DNA of 8,868 nucleotides from an uncultured Prevotella sp. (GTDB taxonomy: Bacteria; Bacteroidota; Bacteroidia; Bacteroidales; Bacteroidaceae). The stretch is from positions 1-8,868 of the forward strand of contig CAMUQM010000073.1 of NCBI GenBank assembly GCA_947095945.1, given 5' to 3'. The translations under genes and the position numbers were made by a program. This document shows, piece after piece, positions 5,919 to 8,868 of the stretch. The notes under the pieces are model-generated. The model did no database searches. It was given only the letters and a program-made list of their open reading frames with translations, and was not told the DNA's origin. The stretch's first letter is position 1; every line of letters begins with the position of its first letter.

Positions 5919-8216
5919 TTACTTTCTTCTACGGCTCTTGCTGCCACGCTTGCTGCTCTTTCGGTCATTCTTCCTGCTTACAGCATACTCTGCAGCAGCC
6001 TGTTTTGCCTTCAATGGGCGACCATCATCAAGTGCAAAGTCGAGTTGTCTACGCTCTAAATCGGCCTTAGCCACCTGAATACGGATAGGATCACCAAGCT
6101 GATAGACGTGGTGGCGACGACGACCAACAAGGCAATAGTTCTTCTCATCGAAGTCGTAATAGTCATCATCGAGGTCGCGCATAGGAATCATACCCTCGCA
6201 ATGGTTCTCATCTATTTCTGCATAAATACCAAAACTCTGAATTCCAGAGATGTGTGCATCATAGCATTCACCGATATGCTCGCTCATAAACTCAACCATC
6301 TTATACTTGATAGAGTCGCGTTCAGCATTCTGTGCAACGAGCTCCATGTCTGAACAATGCTCACAAAGTTCCTCGTAATGGTCCTTATTAGCCGAGCGAC
6401 CACCATTCTGATAGCGTGTTATCAAGCGATGAACCATTGTGTCAGGATAACGACGAATAGGAGAAGTGAAGTGGGTATAATAATCGAAAGCAAGTCCGAA
6501 GTGACCGATGTTGTGCGTAGTATATTTCGCCTTCATCATCGAACGAAGTGCAATCGTCTGTATCACCTTCTCTTCACGCTTACCCTGAACATCGTCCATC
6601 AGCTTGTTTAGCGCACGAGCAGTAGCACCCTTAGTGCTGGCAGACTTGAGTTTATAACCAAACTTAGCTGTGAACTCACGCAAGTTCTCGAACTTCTGTG
6701 GGTCAGGATTGTCATGAACACGGTAAGGAAGGGTCTTTGCTTTCTTGCCTTTCTTCACTATGCCGATGCTTTCAGCTACTGTTCTGTTAGCTAATAGCAT
6801 AAATTCTTCAATCAACTTGTTGGCATCCTTTGAACGCTTAAAGTAACAACGGATTGGCTTGCCCTTCTCATCAATGTCGAAGTGGAGCTCTTCAGAATCG
6901 AATTTAACACTTCCCGACTTCATACGACGAGCACGAATCTGCTTTGCAAGACGATCGAGTGTAATGATTTGTTCGGCATTCTCGCCCTTATATCCAGCCT
7001 TTCCCGGGTCTGGAGCAGGCTCACCCGTACCGTCAACAACGCCATTGGCTTCTAATATCTGCTGTGCTTCTTCGTAGGCATAACGACGATTCGACTTGAT
7101 AACCGTGTGCACAATGCGATAAGCCTTTACGTTTGCTTCCTCATCAAGGTTGAAAATACAACTGAAAGCAAGTTTTTCCTCGTCTGGACGGAGTGAGCAG
7201 ATAAAGTTGCAAAGTCGCTCAGGAAGCATCGGAACAGTACGATCAACGAGATAAACCGACGTTGCACGCTGCTGAGCTTCACGGTCGATAATATCGCCTT
7301 CTTTGACATAATGCGATACATCCGCAATATGAACGCCCACTTCCCAGAGTCCACCTTTCAGCTTTCGGATAGAGAGTGCATCGTCAAAGTCCTTTGCATC
7401 CTTTGGGTCTATCGTACAAGTCCATACGTCACGGAAGTCTTCACGCTCCGCATAGTCCTGCGCTGTTATCTCAGCACTTATCTTCTCGGCAGCATCCTCG
7501 ACACGTTTCGGATATCGGTAAGGCAGTCCATACTGAGCAAGGATAGTATTCATCTCCACGTCATTATCGCCCGCTTCACCCAAGACGTCCACCACTTCGC
7601 CCACAAGGTTTTTATGGTCGGCATCAGGCCATTTGGTAATCTTTACCAAAGCACGGTCATCTGTCTTTCCTCCCTTTAGTTTCTTCTTAGGGATAAGGAT
7701 ATCGTGAATAAAGAGATTCTCCTGTGTTACAAGGAAGGCAATGTCCTTCTCGACACGCAACCTTCCAACGAAGGTGTCTTTCTTCCGTTGCAGTATCGCG
7801 ATGACCATTGCCTCTTTGATATGGTTCTGACGGCGTGCCATGAACTGAACCCTCACTTGATCTCCATTCAAAGCCGCCATAGAGTTACGCTCAGAGACAA
7901 AGACGGGCGTACCGCCATCCTCTGGCAAGAATGTATTCTTACCATTCGCCTTGCGGATAAAGGTACCTTCCTGCACCTGTCCTTTGGTATTCAACGTGTA
8001 AGCACTCTCTCCAACCTTTGACAGGAAGTCGTCCCACGCCAATTCCTCCATCACATCAATCGCCAACATTTTGGCTGGATGAGTGGTCAGCTTGAGTGCA
8101 TGAAATATCTGTTTAAAGCTAAATGTCTCGTCGGGTTGTGTCTGAAAGAAACTCATGAGTTTCTCCGCAAGCTGTTTCTTGGTCAATCGCTTGCTGCCTT
8201 TCTTTTCTTTCCTCAT
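5919..8216 (-). CDS. rnr: Ribonuclease R, 3'-5' exoribonuclease
   Basis: 765-aa RNase II/RNB-family exonuclease expected to degrade structured RNA processively from the 3' end and to act in mRNA, rRNA and tmRNA quality control. Domain order fits RNase R: an N-terminal winged helix-like region (about 17-75), two cold-shock domains (about 81-212), the RNB catalytic domain (about 259-595), an S1 domain (about 648-731) and a basic tail ending in KSSKRGSKSRRRK. Metal-binding aspartates are seen in the motif at 270-279: Asp270, Asp276, Asp278, Asp279. The conserved HFTSPIRRYPD lies at 582-592. The N-terminal helical domain and lysine/arginine tail favour RNase R over RNase II. A short variable insert (about 394-414) holds Gly/Pro/Lys-rich sequence. 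It is the first gene of the minus-strand run. Confidence 0.96.
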   Translation of the reverse strand: MRKEKKGSKRLTKKQLAEKLMSFFQTQPDETFSFKQIFHALKLTTHPAKMLAIDVMEELAWDDFLSKVGESAYTLNTKGQVQEGTFIRKANGKNTFLPEDGGTPVFVSERNSMAALNGDQVRVQFMARRQNHIKEAMVIAILQRKKDTFVGRLRVEKDIAFLVTQENLFIHDILIPKKKLKGGKTDDRALVKITKWPDADHKNLVGEVVDVLGEAGDNDVEMNTILAQYGLPYRYPKRVEDAAEKISAEITAQDYAEREDFRDVWTCTIDPKDAKDFDDALSIRKLKGGLWEVGVHIADVSHYVKEGDIIDREAQQRATSVYLVDRTVPMLPERLCNFICSLRPDEEKLAFSCIFNLDEEANVKAYRIVHTVIKSNRRYAYEEAQQILEANGVVDGTGEPAPDPGKAGYKGENAEQIITLDRLAKQIRARRMKSGSVKFDSEELHFDIDEKGKPIRCYFKRSKDANKLIEEFMLLANRTVAESIGIVKKGKKAKTLPYRVHDNPDPQKFENLREFTAKFGYKLKSASTKGATARALNKLMDDVQGKREEKVIQTIALRSMMKAKYTTHNIGHFGLAFDYYTHFTSPIRRYPDTMVHRLITRYQNGGRSANKDHYEELCEHCSDMELVAQNAERDSIKYKMVEFMSEHIGECYDAHISGIQSFGIYAEIDENHCEGMIPMRDLDDDYYDFDEKNYCLVGRRRHHVYQLGDPIRIQVAKADLERRQLDFALDDGRPLKAKQAAAEYAVSRKNDRKSSKRGSKSRRRK

Positions 8217-8237
8217 AGTGGAATTAGTTGTTTGAAG

Positions 8238-8268
8238 CTCAAGTAATGGTTATCCTAAGTAGTCCAAA
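8238..8268 (-). promoter_or_regulatory. Possible rnr promoter
   Basis: On the minus strand TTTG (8265-8268) is followed after 19 nt by TACTTGAG (8238-8245), which matches TAnnTTTG at four of the six fixed positions. Spacing is right, and the box lies 21 nt before the rnr ATG. The -7 match is imperfect, so this is only a candidate. Confidence 0.3.
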
Positions 8269-8284
8269 AGACTATCGAACGATT

Positions 8285-8337
8285 TTGTCCGAAGGCTTCA
8301 GACAAGTCGTCCGAAATAGCCGTAGCATGTGTCCGGT
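8285..8337. repeat. GTCCG boxes at 22-bp spacing, with a dyad, upstream of rnr
   Basis: GTCCGAA at 8287 and 8309 and GTCCGGT at 8331 are spaced exactly 22 bp apart; a related GTCCAAA begins at 8262. The first box is part of a 21-bp dyad (8285-8305) with arms TTGTC/GACAA and GAAG/CTTC, symmetric at 9 of 10 pairs. Near two helical turns of spacing would put bound proteins on one DNA face. It sits between the divergent rnr and SDR starts. Function is unknown. Confidence 0.4.
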
Positions 8338-8450
8338 AAACCAGAACAGAACGGTTTGATACTTAGTTGCAATGTACTTCATTCTATACAAAACATCTAA
8401 AAACCGAAACTTGAGTTTTGTTATTTTCCACAAAGTAACGAAAAAGTTTG

Positions 8451-8458
8451 TATCTTTG
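8451..8458 (+). promoter_or_regulatory. -7 promoter box for the SDR gene
   Basis: TATCTTTG is an exact TAnnTTTG match, followed by CA as is common in this phylum, 24 nt before the ATG at 8483. Only a weak T-rich -33 is present (about 8424-8428). The implied leader is about 15-20 nt. It overlaps the start of the palindrome at 8456-8471. Confidence 0.6.
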
Positions 8459-8471
8459 CAAACGTTTGCAA
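8456..8471. promoter_or_regulatory. Perfect 16-bp palindrome resembling a LacI-family operator
   Basis: TTGCAAACGTTTGCAA is a perfect palindrome whose inner 14 bp fit the general LacI/GalR operator pattern TGNAANCGNTTNCA, with a central CG. The core GCAAACGTTTGC equals the core of the known enterobacterial PurR box. It covers the end of the -7 box and the expected start site, where a bound repressor would block transcription. The regulator is not in this window, and the assignment rests on motif form only. Confidence 0.5.
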
Positions 8472-8482
8472 CGAAATTTTTA

Positions 8483-8868
8483 ATGAAAAAGATACTTATA
8501 ACAGGCGCATCGGGCTTCATTGGCTCCTTTATCGTGGAGGAAGCGTTGCGCAGAGGTATGGAAACTTGGGCGGCAGTACGCCGTAGTTCCTCACGAGAAT
8601 ACCTACAAGATGAGCGTATTCACTTCATAGAACTTGACTTCTCATCTGTTGACAAGCTAAAAGAACAACTCTCTGGACATCAGTTTGACTATGTTGTTCA
8701 TGCCGCAGGTGTGACGAAATGTCTGAATAAGGAGGATTTCTTCCGTGTCAATCGTGATGGTACTCGCAACTTTGTGCAGGCACTTCAAGAACTTAATCAG
8801 CCTTTGGAGCGATTCGTTTTCCTTTCAAGTCTTAGCATCTTTGGTGCTATCAGAGAGCAACAACCTTA
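8483..8868 (+). CDS. NAD-dependent epimerase/dehydratase (extended SDR), 5' part only
   Basis: The first 128 codons of a gene cut by the window end. The N-terminus is an extended short-chain dehydrogenase Rossmann fold: TGASGFIG at residues 7-14 (the TGxxGxxG cofactor motif), Asp52-Phe53 near the adenine pocket, HAAG at 73-76, the VNxxGT motif with Asn90, and SSLS at 115-118 with a serine near the expected catalytic position. The YxxxK active-site motif would lie beyond the edge. Relatives are nucleotide-sugar epimerases/dehydratases or dihydroflavonol-type reductases; substrate cannot be told from this part. The ATG at 8483 immediately precedes the first Rossmann strand (KKILITG). It is divergent from rnr. 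Confidence 0.9.
   Translation, partial: MKKILITGASGFIGSFIVEEALRRGMETWAAVRRSSSREYLQDERIHFIELDFSSVDKLKEQLSGHQFDYVVHAAGVTKCLNKEDFFRVNRDGTRNFVQALQELNQPLERFVFLSSLSIFGAIREQQP

Noticed and set aside
5919..8021. Several plus-strand open frames (72-122 codons) opposite rnr
   Set aside because: rnr is complete with all domains; the opposing frames have odd composition and no recognisable start context.
8272..8520. Minus-strand frame of 82 codons in the rnr/SDR intergenic region
   Set aside because: It overlaps the SDR start, its promoter and the palindrome, and the protein looks like translated AT-rich spacer.

Overview
The window looks like chromosomal DNA of a Bacteroidota species, most likely an oral-type Prevotella. 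The base composition is AT-rich. Promoter-like sites have the Bacteroidota form TTTG-N19/20-TAnnTTTG, starts generally lack a Shine-Dalgarno sequence, and the protein set (PLP-dependent MetY, PAQR/hemolysin III, RNase R, a C1-type lipoprotein peptidase) fits. The genus is inferred from overall resemblance and from a familiar-looking intergenic repeat; no search was run.

Layout. At 1-173 is a divergent promoter region: a good leftward promoter leaves the window, and a rightward -7 box sits inside a 26-bp dyad. It is followed by a structured leader and a Gfo/Idh/MocA-type oxidoreductase (174-1145, +). A 792-bp gene-free stretch (1146-1937) holds a strong terminator, a composite intergenic repeat, and two inverted copies of a hairpin-bearing module, one of which also serves as the metY terminator. 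Five genes then run on the minus strand, in transcription order from the right: rnr (RNase R, 8216-5919), a hemolysin III/PAQR membrane protein (5910-5254), a secreted protein of unknown function (5227-4412), a papain-fold C1-type peptidase lipoprotein (4292-3285) and metY (3209-1938). At the right edge, an extended-SDR epimerase/dehydratase gene begins on the plus strand (8483) and is cut by the window end.

How the genes relate. rnr and the PAQR gene are 8 nt apart and the PAQR and secreted-protein genes 26 nt apart, so these three probably share a transcript. The peptidase follows after 119 nt that include a short purine-rich tandem repeat, and may be on the same transcript or a separate one. 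metY has its own TAnnTTTG box and a perfect 14-bp terminator stem, so it is probably a separate unit making homocysteine from O-acetylhomoserine and sulfide. The secreted protein and the lipoprotein peptidase both act in the envelope, but nothing here proves a shared pathway.

No complete new system is evident. The most interesting signals are non-coding: a perfect 16-bp LacI-family-like palindrome across the start of the SDR transcript, a dyad over the oxidoreductase promoter, three GTCCG boxes at exact 22-bp spacing upstream of rnr, and the inverted hairpin modules around the intergenic repeat. Among proteins, the compact C1-type lipoprotein peptidase and the unrecognised secreted protein beside it deserve a look.
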